A DNA stretch of 64,000 bases from Cellulomonas aerilata (GTDB lineage: Bacteria > Actinomycetota > Actinomycetes > Actinomycetales > Cellulomonadaceae), in the NCBI RefSeq assembly GCF_007991755.1, contig NZ_BJYY01000001.1, positions 372,001 through 436,000 on the forward strand, in the 5' to 3' direction. The stretch's first letter is position 1; each line of letters begins with the position of its first letter. Under the pieces are notes generated by a model. It did not search any database, was not told the DNA's origin, and worked only from the letters and a program-made list of their open reading frames with translations. A program made the translations under genes and the position numbers. Below are positions 54,644 through 63,561 of this stretch, piece after piece.

Positions 54644-55751
54644 GGGCGGGCCCCGCGTCGTCGTCGTGGGGGGCGGGGTGCTGGGGGTTTCCACCGCGGC
54701 CCACCTGGTCGACCGCGGCGCCGACGTCACGCTGGTCACCGACGGGGCGCTGGGCAGCGGCGCCTCGGGCCGGTCGCTGTCCTGGCTCAACTCGTTCGCG
54801 CAGCGGTCGGCGGACTACCACCGGCTGCGCCTGGCGGGCCTGGAGCGGTACCGGGCGCTGGCGGTCCGGGCCGGGTCCCCGCCGTGGCTGCGGTTCGACG
54901 GCGGGCTGGCGTGGGCCGCGCCGGGCGAGGCGCAGCACCATCGGGAGGCGTTCGAGCACATGCGCGGCGTCGGGTACGCGGCCGAGTGGGTGACCCGCGA
55001 CGACGTCGCCGCCCGGTTCCCCGGTGTCGACCCGGCCGCTGTCCCGGACGAGGGGGCCGTCGCGACGCCGGACGAGGGCTGGGTCGACCTGCCGTCCGTG
55101 ATCGACCACCTGGGCGACCGGGTGCGCGCCGGCGGCGGGCAGGTGCTCACCGGTGCCGGTCCGGCCCGGGTGGTGGTGACGGGGGACCGCGCCACGGGCG
55201 TCCGGCTGCCGTCCGGGGACGTGCTCGGCGCCGACGTCGTCGTGCTGGCGACCGGTGCCGACGTGCCGGCCACCGTGGCGGGGCTCGGCGTCACGGTCCC
55301 GGACGCCACGACGCCGGCGCTGCTGGTGCGGACCCGGCCGGTCGCCGGTGGGCTGCGCGCGGTGCTCAACACCCCACGGGTCGCGGTCCGGCCGGCGCCG
55401 GGCGGCGCGCTGGTGGTGGACGCCGGGTGGGCCGAGCGGGAGGTGGTGGCCCGGGACGACGGCGGCTTCGACGTGCGGGACTCCACGGTCGAGGGTCTGC
55501 TGCAGGAGGCCGCCGCCGTCCTGTCCGGCCCGGCGCCCGAGCCCGAGTCGTGGGGCGCGGGGCGAAAGCCGATCCCGGGGGACGGCGAGCCCGTGCTCGG
55601 TCCGGTGCCGGGCGTGCGCGGTCTGGTCGTCGCGTTCACGCACAGCGGTGCGACGCTCGGGCTGGTCGCCGGGGAGCTGCTCGCGGACGAGGTCGTCGAC
55701 GCGCAGCCGAGCCCGCTGCTCGCGCGCTTCCGGCCCGACCGGTTCGCCTGA
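54636..55751 (+). CDS. FAD-dependent oxidoreductase (DAO family)
   Basis: Amine or amino-acid oxidase-like flavoprotein, 371 residues. The N-terminal dinucleotide fold is VVVVGGGVLGVSTAAHLVDRGADVTLV, then GSGASGRSLSWLNSFAQ. The C-terminal HSGATLG in VVAFTHSGATLGLVAGEL is the second FAD site. The substrate is unknown; sarcosine/glycine oxidase relatives are likely. The GTG at 54636 overlaps the DUF1684 end, so the pair is probably translated together. Confidence 0.88.
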   Translation: MAEGGPRVVVVGGGVLGVSTAAHLVDRGADVTLVTDGALGSGASGRSLSWLNSFAQRSADYHRLRLAGLERYRALAVRAGSPPWLRFDGGLAWAAPGEAQHHREAFEHMRGVGYAAEWVTRDDVAARFPGVDPAAVPDEGAVATPDEGWVDLPSVIDHLGDRVRAGGGQVLTGAGPARVVVTGDRATGVRLPSGDVLGADVVVLATGADVPATVAGLGVTVPDATTPALLVRTRPVAGGLRAVLNTPRVAVRPAPGGALVVDAGWAEREVVARDDGGFDVRDSTVEGLLQEAAAVLSGPAPEPESWGAGRKPIPGDGEPVLGPVPGVRGLVVAFTHSGATLGLVAGELLADEVVDAQPSPLLARFRPDRFA

Positions 55752-55847
55752 GCACCCGACCGGCCTGCCGATGAGCGGGCGGCCCGACCGGGGTCTGCCC
55801 GTCGTGAGGACCTGTCAGCACACCTGTCGGACCACCAGGAGGCAGCC

Positions 55848-56261
55848 ATGGACACGAGCACGACGCGTCGGACCCACATCACGGCGCTGCACGCGGTCCT
55901 CGTCCGCGTGACCGACGTGGACCGCGCCCTGGAGTTCTACGTCGGCACCCTCGGCTTCGAGGTCCGCATGGACGTCACCTTCGGCGGCGGCGGCGGCGGC
56001 GGCGGTGGCGCGCTGCGCTGGGTGGAGGTGGCACCCGCAGGCGGCGCGACCACGGTGGGCCTCGCCGCACCGGAGGACGGGTCGCCGGCCGGTGTCGACA
56101 CCGGCATCCGCCTCGCCAGCCTGGACGTGGCGGCCGACCACGCGACGCTGCGCGCGGCGGGCGCGGACGCCGACGACGTCCTGGACATCCCGGGGACGCC
56201 GCCGATGTTCGTCGTGCGCGACCCCGACGGCAACCGGATGGTCGTCGTCGGCGGGGTCTGA
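55848..56261 (+). CDS. VOC/glyoxalase family protein with a nine-glycine loop
   Basis: A 137-residue vicinal-oxygen-chelate protein (LHAVLVRVTDVDRALEFYVGTLGFEVRMD; FVVRDPDGNRMVVVGG). A run of nine Gly codons (seven GGC, one GGT, one GGC at 55983-56009) replaces the loop between the first and second strands; GGC runs like this are prone to length variation. The ligand is unknown. CAGGAGGCAGCC is a good ribosome binding site. Confidence 0.85.
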   Translation: MDTSTTRRTHITALHAVLVRVTDVDRALEFYVGTLGFEVRMDVTFGGGGGGGGGALRWVEVAPAGGATTVGLAAPEDGSPAGVDTGIRLASLDVAADHATLRAAGADADDVLDIPGTPPMFVVRDPDGNRMVVVGGV

Positions 56262-56299
56262 CGCGCGCCACCCCGCGCGCCGGACGCGCGGGCGCGGCG

Positions 56300-56305
56300 T
56301 AACGT
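56300..56305 (+). promoter_or_regulatory. -10 box TAACGT placed for a leaderless mRNA
   Basis: TAACGT, seven bases, then the GTG of the glycosylase gene; no Shine-Dalgarno sequence. Confidence 0.6.
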
Positions 56306-56312
56306 CCTCGCC

Positions 56313-57248
56313 GTGCCAGAGGGACACACCGTCCACCGGATCGCCCTGCAGTTCCGCGCGGACTTCGTCGGCGAGCGGGTCGCCGTGAGCTCGCCGCAGG
56401 GCCGGTTCGCCGCGGGCGCGGCGCTGCTCGACGGCGCGGTCATGACGCAGGCGCGGGCCGTCGGCAAGCAGCTGTTCCTCGGCTTCGACCGGGACCGCTG
56501 GCTGCGCGTCCACCTCGGCCTGTACGGCGCCTGGGACTTCCACGGGCGCATCTCGCCCATCGCCGGCGGCGACGAGGCCCGCGGCAGCCTCGGGGCGCCT
56601 CGGGTGGCGCGGACGTTGCGCATGGGCGAGGGCGAGCGTCCGGTCGACCCTGCCGACGCCGACGCCGACGCCGACTTCCCGCCGGCCCCGGTGGGCCAGG
56701 TGCGCGTGCGCCTGCTGACCGAGAAGAGCGCCGCGGACCTGCGGGGCCCGACGGCGTGCGAGGTGCTCGGCGAGGCGGAGGTGGCCTCCGCGATCGCGCG
56801 CCTGGGGCCCGACCCGGTGCACGACCCGGGGCCGGTGGCCGAGGACGAGTTCGTCCGGCGGCTGACCGGACGCGCCGTGCCGGTGGGTCAGCTGCTCATG
56901 GACCAGGCGGTGGTGGCCGGGATCGGCAACGTCTACCGCGCCGAGATGCTGTTCCGTGCCCGCATCGAGCCGCACACGTCCGGCCGGCGGATCCCCGCGG
57001 AGGTCGCCCGTGAGCTGTGGCGCGACTGGGTGGGCCTGCTCGCGGACGGCATCCGCACCGGCGCGATGGTCACCCGCGGGGACGACACCGCGGAGGGCCG
57101 GGCGCTCGCGCTGGCCGACGTCGGCGAGCGGCACTGGGTCTACAAGCGCACCGGGGAGCCGTGCCGGGTGTGCGGGACGGCGATCGCGGTGGAGACGATG
57201 GCGACCCGCAACCTGTACTGGTGCCCGACCTGCCAGGCCGGTCCCTGA
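56313..57248 (+). CDS. Fpg/Nei family DNA glycosylase
   Basis: Repairs oxidised bases by excision and beta/delta elimination. The mature N-terminus is PEGHT (Pro and Glu catalytic), which marks the Nei side of the family. Lys near 52 in VGKQLFLGF, the H2TH part MDQAVVAGIGNVYRAEMLF, and a four-Cys zinc finger (CRVC ... CPTC) follow. 311 residues. Acts in nucleoid DNA repair with AlkA-like protein at 18.6 kb. Confidence 0.93.
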   Translation: MPEGHTVHRIALQFRADFVGERVAVSSPQGRFAAGAALLDGAVMTQARAVGKQLFLGFDRDRWLRVHLGLYGAWDFHGRISPIAGGDEARGSLGAPRVARTLRMGEGERPVDPADADADADFPPAPVGQVRVRLLTEKSAADLRGPTACEVLGEAEVASAIARLGPDPVHDPGPVAEDEFVRRLTGRAVPVGQLLMDQAVVAGIGNVYRAEMLFRARIEPHTSGRRIPAEVARELWRDWVGLLADGIRTGAMVTRGDDTAEGRALALADVGERHWVYKRTGEPCRVCGTAIAVETMATRNLYWCPTCQAGP

Positions 57249-57254
57249 CCGGCG

Positions 57255-58655
57255 TCAGCCCTCGGGCGTCGCCGGCTGGGCGAGCAGCCGCCGGGCTGCG
57301 ACGCCGATCACGGCGCTGTAGGTGGGGTAGGCGAACTCGACCTTGGCGAGCGTGGCGACGTCGACGCCCGCGGCCATCGCCGTGGTCACCGCCTGGATCA
57401 CCTCGACCGCGTTCTCGCCGACCGCGTGCGCGCCGAGCAGCAGCTCACGACGGCGGTCCGCGACCAGCTTGAGGAACCCCCGCGGCCGGTCGTCGATGAT
57501 CGCGCGCTCCATGCTCGCGTACGGCACCGTCGCCACCAGGCAGTCGCGGTCCCGCTCGCGCGCCTGGTCCTCGGTCAGGCCGACGCCGGCGTAGTCCGGG
57601 TCGGTGAACCCGCCGGACGGCAGCAGGTGGTGGGACGCGCGCCGGGTCGCGCCGAGCACGGCGTTCCGGGCGGCGGCCTCCGCCTCGGAGTGCGCGGCCT
57701 GCACGAGCATCGACTCCCCGTCGGCGTCGCCGGCCACGTAGATGTGCTCGACGTCGGTGCGCAGGTACTCGTCCACCGGGATGCGACCGCGCTCGGCGTG
57801 CACACCGGCGGCCTCGAGGCCGAGGCCCTCGATCGACGCGGGCCAGCCCGTCGCCATCACGACGACGTCGAACGTCGCGCGGTGCTGCTCGCCGCCCGCC
57901 TGCCAGGTGAGTGCGATCCCGACGTCGGTCCTGGCCAGCGACTCGACAGTCTCCACCCCCGTGACCACGCGGACGCCCTGCTCGGTGAACGCGCGGGTCA
58001 CCTCGGCCGAGACGTCCGCGTCCGCGGGCGCGAGGATCCGCGGCGCCACCTCGAGCAGGGTCACCTGGCTGCCGAACGCGCTGAAGATCGTGACCAGCTG
58101 CGCCCCGGTGTTGCCGGCGCCGATGACGGCGAGGCGGCGCGGGACCTCGTGGAGGTCGAGCACCTGCTCGGGCACCGTGGCCAGCTCCGCCCCCGGGATC
58201 GGCAGCCGGCGCGAGTGGCCGCCCACGCACAGGATGATCGACTCGCCGCGCACCCGCCGCCCCGAGCCCTCCAGCTCCAGCTCGTGCGGGCCGACGAACC
58301 GGGCGCGGTGGCCGAGCATGAGCTCCACGCCGGCGGCGGCGAGCCGGTCCGGCTCGTCCTTGACGTCGAGCACGCGCTGGACCGTCGACCGCACCCGGGC
58401 GACGGTGGTCCGCCAGCTGATCGCCTGCTCGGTGACCGTGATGCCGTAGGTGTCGGCGGTGCGGACCTCACGCATGAGCCGCGCGGTCTTGGCCAGCACC
58501 CGCGTCGGCACGCAGCCCGTGTTGACGCACGTGCCACCGGTGCGCGAGCCGCCCTCGACGACGCCCACCCGCGCCCCCAGCTCGGCGGCGCGCAGGGCGG
58601 CGGAGGTGCCGGCAGGCCCTGCGCCGATGACCAGGACGTCGAAGGTGTCGTTCAC
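57255..58655 (-). CDS. pyridine nucleotide-disulfide oxidoreductase, atypical active site
   Basis: A 466-residue flavoprotein of the lipoamide dehydrogenase/mercuric reductase/SthA group. FAD fold VLVIGAGPAGTSAALRAAELG, redox pair GGTCVNTGCVPTR (Cys43, Cys48), NAD fold LAVIGAGNTGAQLVTIFSAFG and VAGDADGES are intact. The His-Glu dyad of dihydrolipoyl dehydrogenases (HPTxxE) is replaced by AYPTYSA near the C-terminus, so it is not lipoamide dehydrogenase. Candidates are a soluble transhydrogenase or a thiol/quinone reductase. Confidence 0.85.
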   Translation of the reverse strand: MNDTFDVLVIGAGPAGTSAALRAAELGARVGVVEGGSRTGGTCVNTGCVPTRVLAKTARLMREVRTADTYGITVTEQAISWRTTVARVRSTVQRVLDVKDEPDRLAAAGVELMLGHRARFVGPHELELEGSGRRVRGESIILCVGGHSRRLPIPGAELATVPEQVLDLHEVPRRLAVIGAGNTGAQLVTIFSAFGSQVTLLEVAPRILAPADADVSAEVTRAFTEQGVRVVTGVETVESLARTDVGIALTWQAGGEQHRATFDVVVMATGWPASIEGLGLEAAGVHAERGRIPVDEYLRTDVEHIYVAGDADGESMLVQAAHSEAEAAARNAVLGATRRASHHLLPSGGFTDPDYAGVGLTEDQARERDRDCLVATVPYASMERAIIDDRPRGFLKLVADRRRELLLGAHAVGENAVEVIQAVTTAMAAGVDVATLAKVEFAYPTYSAVIGVAARRLLAQPATPEG

Positions 58656-58749
58656 GGCGCCCACTGTGGCGGGCCCGCGGGCTTCGGGCGACCCGACACC
58701 GCAGCGGTCCGTGCGCGGTGCACTCGGCGGCTGCCGGACCGGCGCCGGC

Positions 58750-59562
58750 CTAGACGCCCAGCAGCCGCCGCCACGCGCGGTGCGCCTTGACGGCGACGCC
58801 CTCGAACCCGGGGACCTCGCCGAGCGCCTGGCCGACCAGCGCGCACTCGCGGATGAGCGCGACCGGGCCCTCGTCGAAGAACGTCCGGTCGGCGCCGCCG
58901 GCGATGTCGGGGGCGTCGGTCTGCACCGCGACCATGAAGGGCCGCCCGGCCGCGCCCAGCGTCGCGACGGCCGGTGCGGCCAGCTCGAGGATCCCGCCCT
59001 CGCCGTGCGCCCGCGGGGCCGGGGCGGCCAGCGCGACCCGGTCCGCGAGCGGCACGAGCGCCTCCAGGGCGCCACCCGTCGCGCCGTCACCCGTCGCGAA
59101 CCACCACGGCACGCTCGCGTCCACCGGCAGGCCGCCGCCCGCACCACGGACGGCCGTCAGCGCGGCGGCCAGTGCGGTCCCCAGGTCCGCCACGGACCGG
59201 CCCGGTGCCGGCGCGGCCCAGGGCAGCACCACGACCTGCAGCCGGTCGAACGGCGCGAGGGCGAGCACGGCCTCGGTCCACCGCGGCGTCGCGCCGCTGA
59301 CGCCGGAGACGGCGGTGACGCGGACGCCCTCGGCGTGCAGCGCGGCCACGGCCTCCGCGGCCCACGCGTCGACCACCCCGCCGGCCGGACCGGACGGCGC
59401 CAGCAGGTGCACCTCGCGGAGCTGCCCGGCGCGGGCGAAGGCGGCGAGCCGGTCGGCCGCGGCCGGGGCGTACCCACGGCCGCGCGGGTCGTCGGCGGGG
59501 TCCACCGGGTTGTCCCACGCCCACATCGCGGTGATCGCGGAGCCGGTGCGCGTCGCAGTCAT
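58750..59562 (-). CDS. hypothetical protein, TIM-barrel-like
   Basis: A 270-residue soluble protein I cannot name. ITAMWAWDNP at the start and LPVDASVPWWFATGDG in the middle recall TIM-barrel glycosidase-like proteins that keep a Trp-rich strand end; REVHLLAPSG, RVTAVSGVSG, FDRLQVVVLPW are alternating strands. The usual acid/base pair cannot be assigned. No signal peptide. It lies behind the disulfide reductase on the same strand, 94 bases apart. Confidence 0.6.
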   Translation of the reverse strand: MTATRTGSAITAMWAWDNPVDPADDPRGRGYAPAAADRLAAFARAGQLREVHLLAPSGPAGGVVDAWAAEAVAALHAEGVRVTAVSGVSGATPRWTEAVLALAPFDRLQVVVLPWAAPAPGRSVADLGTALAAALTAVRGAGGGLPVDASVPWWFATGDGATGGALEALVPLADRVALAAPAPRAHGEGGILELAAPAVATLGAAGRPFMVAVQTDAPDIAGGADRTFFDEGPVALIRECALVGQALGEVPGFEGVAVKAHRAWRRLLGV

Positions 59563-59701
59563 GGGGAGATCTTCGCGCGTCGGGCGGGCGCCCACGCACC
59601 ACCACCGACCACCGGACGACCGGCAGGCGCCCCCGCGGACCGGCGGTCGAGCCCTGGTGGCCGCCCGGGCGCTCCACGACGTCGTCGTGCAGGGTGGGCG
59701 C

Positions 59702-60649
59702 ATGGATCTCCGCATCTTCACCGAACCCCAGCAGGGCGCCACCTACGACGACCTCCTCGCCGTCGCGCAGGCCACCGAGCGGCTGGGCTTCGACGCGTTC
59801 TTCCGCTCCGACCACTACCTGCGGATGGGGGACGGCGACCCGATGCCCGGGCCGACCGACGCGTGGACGACACTGGCCGGGCTGGCGCGCGAGACGTCCC
59901 GCATCCGGCTCGGGACGCTGGTCACGTCGGCGACGTTCCGGCACCCGGGCGTGCTGGCCGTCCAGGTCGCGCAGGTCGACCAGATGTCCGGCGGGCGGGT
60001 CGAGCTCGGGCTGGGCGCCGGCTGGTTCGCCGAGGAGCATGCGGCGTACGGCATCCCGTTCCCGCACAAGCGGTTCGGGCTGCTCACCGAGCAGCTCGAG
60101 ATCGTCACGGGGCTGTGGGGCACGCCGGTCGGGGAGCGCTTCGACCACGCGGGCACGCACTACACGCTGACCGACTCCCCGGCCCTGCCCAAGCCGGTGC
60201 AGACCTCGCCGCTGGACCCGTCCCGGGCCGGGGTGCCGGTCATCGTCGGCGGCAACGGCCCCCGCCGGACGCCGGCCCTGGCCGCCCGGTTCGCCACCGA
60301 GTACAACGCCGCGTTCCCGGAGAAGCACGACGTCCCCGAGCGGTTCGCCGCCGTGCGCGCCGCCTGCGAGGAGGCGGGCCGCGACCCCGGGAGCCTGACG
60401 TACTCGGTCGCGCTCATCGTGTGCGTCGGGGCCGACGAGGCCGAGGTCACCCGCCGCGCGGCCGCGATCGGCCGGGAGCCGGCCGAGCTGCGCGAGCACG
60501 GCGTCGCCGGCACGGTCTCCGAGGCGGTCGACACCCTCGGTGCGCTGGCGGAGATGGGTGCGAGCCGCGTCTACCTGCAGGTCATGGACCTGCAGGACCT
60601 CGACCACCTGGAGCTGGTCGCCGCGGAGGTCATGCCGCAGGTCGCCTAG
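59702..60649 (+). CDS. LLM-class F420-dependent oxidoreductase
   Basis: A 315-residue luciferase-like monooxygenase of the actinobacterial F420 type: IFTEPQQGATYDDLLAVAQATERLGFDAFFRSDHY, LGTLVTSATFRHPGVLAVQVAQVDQMSGGRVELGLGAGWF (read in pieces), and PVIVGGNGPRRTPALAARFATEYN. It probably reduces or oxidises a small molecule with F420. Convergent with the next gene, sharing a CTAG in which both stop codons overlap. Confidence 0.9.
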   Translation: MDLRIFTEPQQGATYDDLLAVAQATERLGFDAFFRSDHYLRMGDGDPMPGPTDAWTTLAGLARETSRIRLGTLVTSATFRHPGVLAVQVAQVDQMSGGRVELGLGAGWFAEEHAAYGIPFPHKRFGLLTEQLEIVTGLWGTPVGERFDHAGTHYTLTDSPALPKPVQTSPLDPSRAGVPVIVGGNGPRRTPALAARFATEYNAAFPEKHDVPERFAAVRAACEEAGRDPGSLTYSVALIVCVGADEAEVTRRAAAIGREPAELREHGVAGTVSEAVDTLGALAEMGASRVYLQVMDLQDLDHLELVAAEVMPQVA

Positions 60650-62028
60650 GACCCCCGCCCGACCGTCCCGGCGGCGGCACCGGGCACGACGTCCCGGACG
60701 ACGCTGCGCATGACTCCGCGGACCGCGACCACCGCCAGGGCGACCAGGGCCGCGTTGCGCACGACCAGGACGGCGGTGACCGCGGGGTCCCCGGTCGGCA
60801 GGCCGTCCGCGCCGAGCGGGAACACGAGCTGGGTCAGCGCGGCGGTGCCGAGCACCGCCGCGCCGACCCGGGACCACGCCCGGGACGGGGCGACGGTGAG
60901 CGCGACCGCGACCGGGGCGGCGAGCCACCCGACGAACTGCGGTGAGCCGACCTTGTTCGCCGCGATGAGCAGCACCGACGCCGCGAGCGAGCCCCACAGC
61001 AGCATCGCGACCGGGTCGGTTTGCGGCCGGCGGCGCGCGACCACGAGGAGGGCGCCCAGGGCGCCGAGCGCGAGCGGCAGCGCCACGTCGAGCACCGCGA
61101 GCGCGACCCCGGTGCCCGGGCCGGCGACCTCCCAGGTCACGATCTCGGTGTCGAACTCGATGCGCACCCGGTCGTCCACGAGCCCGGCGACGACCCACGG
61201 CGTCGCCGCGACGGACTCCAGCTGCAGGCCGCGCTCGGACTGCTCGGTGAGGAAGCCGGTCACCCGTGCGAGGCCGCCGCCTGCGGCGACGAGCCCGACC
61301 ACGGCCGCGCACACCACCGCCGCCGGCACGACGACGTCGCGCACCGGCCGCCGGGCGGCGGCCGCGAGCGGGACGACCAGCGCGCCGGGTGCCACCTTGA
61401 TCCACGCGCCGACGGTGAGCAGCGCGGCGGCGACCCGCGGTCGCCGGACCGCGACGGCGAGGGCGACCACCGTGACCGGCGCGACGACGGCGTCGAGCCG
61501 GCCCATCGCCACGGGCCCGAGCAGGGGCAGGAACGCCAGCCACCACCACGCGCCGACGGGGACGCCGCGCGGGTCGGGGCCGCCGGTCCCCGTGGCCGTG
61601 GGCTGCGGCCGGGCGCCCGCACGTGCGGCCGACGCCCGGAGCAGGACGGCGACGGCGACGGCGTCCAGCACGGTCACCATCACGCACCACCCGGTGGCGT
61701 AGCCGCTGGTGCTGCGCACGCCGGTCAGCGCGGGCGCCAGCACCGGGCCGAGCGCCCCGGCGGGGTAGACCCACGGGTCGTCCAGCACCGGCCACCGGCC
61801 GCCGTCGAGCGCGAGCGTGGCCCACCAGCGGTACAGGTCGACGTCCCAGAAGCCGCGGGCGGGGATGAGCACGACGCCGAGCAGCGCCAGCCAGCCGTGC
61901 ACGACCGCGAACGCCGCCCACAGCGCAATCCGGGAGCGGCCCAGCCGGTGGACGGCACCGGGGGGCGTCGAGGTGCGGCGCTCGCGGCCGCCCGCCCGCA
62001 CGGGGGAGGGCTCGACCGCGGGGGTCAC
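60646..62028 (-). CDS. GT87-like polyprenol-dependent membrane glycosyltransferase
   Basis: A 460-residue membrane protein with about 11 helices (DUF2029/GT87 family), related to mannosyltransferases that use polyprenol-phosphate mannose for cell-wall glycolipids. ARGFWDVDLYRWW holds the conserved loop with Asp; GRLDAVVAPV, GAWIKVAPGALVVPLA and NKVGSPQFVGWLAAP are the next landmarks. GCAGGAGG before the GTG at 62028 fixes the start. Confidence 0.82.
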   Translation of the reverse strand: MTPAVEPSPVRAGGRERRTSTPPGAVHRLGRSRIALWAAFAVVHGWLALLGVVLIPARGFWDVDLYRWWATLALDGGRWPVLDDPWVYPAGALGPVLAPALTGVRSTSGYATGWCVMVTVLDAVAVAVLLRASAARAGARPQPTATGTGGPDPRGVPVGAWWWLAFLPLLGPVAMGRLDAVVAPVTVVALAVAVRRPRVAAALLTVGAWIKVAPGALVVPLAAAARRPVRDVVVPAAVVCAAVVGLVAAGGGLARVTGFLTEQSERGLQLESVAATPWVVAGLVDDRVRIEFDTEIVTWEVAGPGTGVALAVLDVALPLALGALGALLVVARRRPQTDPVAMLLWGSLAASVLLIAANKVGSPQFVGWLAAPVAVALTVAPSRAWSRVGAAVLGTAALTQLVFPLGADGLPTGDPAVTAVLVVRNAALVALAVVAVRGVMRSVVRDVVPGAAAGTVGRGS

Positions 62029-62233
62029 GATGCCTCCTGCGCGTGCGGGTCCGACCGGTCGGGCCGAGCATGGCACAGCACCCGCGGCCCCCCGCGGCGG
62101 CCGCCCGCCCGCGTCTCGGCACGGCGGCGCAGCGCCGGACCGGGGGTCGCTACCCTGCGTGGCGGTCCGCCCCCGGGTGGTCCCACCCGGCGTGGCCGAC
62201 GGCCGCGCGGATCGAGCACGAGGGAGACGCGCG

Positions 62234-63544
62234 ATGAGCGGCATCGGATGGCGCCTGCACGGCGACGGGCGCACGGTCGGCGTCGGCGAGGTCGTGCGGC
62301 CCGAGGAGCGGCTGAGCTGGCCGCGGACGACCGGGATCGGCCTGCAGCACGTCGTGGCGATGTTCGGGGCGACGTTCCTGGTCCCCAACATCACCGGCTT
62401 CTCGCCCGCGACCACGCTGTTCTTCTCGGCGGTGGGCACCGCGCTGTTCCTGCTGCTCACCCGCAACCGGCTGCCCAGCTACCTGGGCTCCTCGTTCGCG
62501 TTCCTCGCCCCCATCGCCGCGGCGAAGGAGTCCGGCGGGCCGGGGGTCGCCCTGGGCGGGGTGCTCCTGGCCGGCGTCCTGCTCGCCGCCGTCGGGCTGC
62601 TCGTCCAGGCGGTGGGGTCGCGCTGGATCGACGCGCTCATGCCGCCGGTGGTCACCGGGACGATCGTCGCGCTGATCGGCCTGAACCTGGCGCCCACCGC
62701 GCGGGACAGCTTCCAGGAGGCGCCGGTCACGGCGCTGGTCACGCTGCTCGCCATCATCGCCGTCACCGTGCTGTTCCGCGGCATCCTCGGCCGGCTGGCC
62801 ATCCTGGTCGGCGTGCTGATCGGGTACGTCGTCGCGTGGCTGCGGGACGAGGTGAGCTTTGCGGAGGTCGCGGACGCCTCCTGGTTCGGCCTGCCGCAGT
62901 TCACGACCCCCGAGCTCGACCTGTCCGTCCTGGGCCTGTTCGCCCCCGTCGTCTTCGTCCTCGTCGCGGAGAACGTCGGGCACGTGAAGTCCGTCGCGGC
63001 GATGACCGGCCGGGACCTGGACCCGCTCCTCGGCCGTGCGCTGCTGGCCGACGGCCTGGCGACCGGCCTCGCCGGTGTCGGCGGCGGGTCGGGCACGACG
63101 ACGTACGCGGAGAACATCGGAGTGATGGCGGCGACGCGCGTCTACTCGACGGCCGCGTACTGGGTCGCCGCCGCGGCCGCGCTCGTCCTGAGCATGTCGC
63201 CGAAGTTCGGCGAGCTCATCGCGACCATCCCCGCCGGTGTCCTGGGCGGGGCCACCACGATGCTCTACGGGATGATCGGCATCCTCGGCGCGCGCATCTG
63301 GGTCCAGAACCGCGTCGACTTCTCCGACCCGGTCAACCTCACCACCGCCGCGGTCGCGCTCGTCGTCGGCATCGCCAACTTCACCTGGGCGGCGGGCGAC
63401 GTGGAGTTCGGCGGGATCGCGCTGGGCACCGCCGCCGCGATCGGGATCTACCACCTCATGCGGGCGCTGGCCCGCTGGCGCGGCACCAGCCAGGAGCCGG
63501 CCAGCCCGGCGTCGGTCCCGGGGGGCGCCGAGCTGCACCACTGA
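62234..63544 (+). CDS. NCS2-family nucleobase permease (uracil/xanthine)
   Basis: A 436-residue transporter with about 14 helices of the UraA/PbuX fold. Key motifs: GLQHVVAMFGATFLVPNITG, YLGSSFAFLAP, VLVAENVGHVKSVAAMTG (Glu ligand) and GGGSGTTTYAENIGVMA. The substrate is a uracil or xanthine; a position near upp on the map is suggestive but it is 15 kb away. GAGGGAGA precedes the ATG. TACCCT at 62151-62156 is a possible -10. Confidence 0.9.
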   Translation: MSGIGWRLHGDGRTVGVGEVVRPEERLSWPRTTGIGLQHVVAMFGATFLVPNITGFSPATTLFFSAVGTALFLLLTRNRLPSYLGSSFAFLAPIAAAKESGGPGVALGGVLLAGVLLAAVGLLVQAVGSRWIDALMPPVVTGTIVALIGLNLAPTARDSFQEAPVTALVTLLAIIAVTVLFRGILGRLAILVGVLIGYVVAWLRDEVSFAEVADASWFGLPQFTTPELDLSVLGLFAPVVFVLVAENVGHVKSVAAMTGRDLDPLLGRALLADGLATGLAGVGGGSGTTTYAENIGVMAATRVYSTAAYWVAAAAALVLSMSPKFGELIATIPAGVLGGATTMLYGMIGILGARIWVQNRVDFSDPVNLTTAAVALVVGIANFTWAAGDVEFGGIALGTAAAIGIYHLMRALARWRGTSQEPASPASVPGGAELHH

Positions 63545-63561
63545 GGTGCGGGCGCGGCCGG

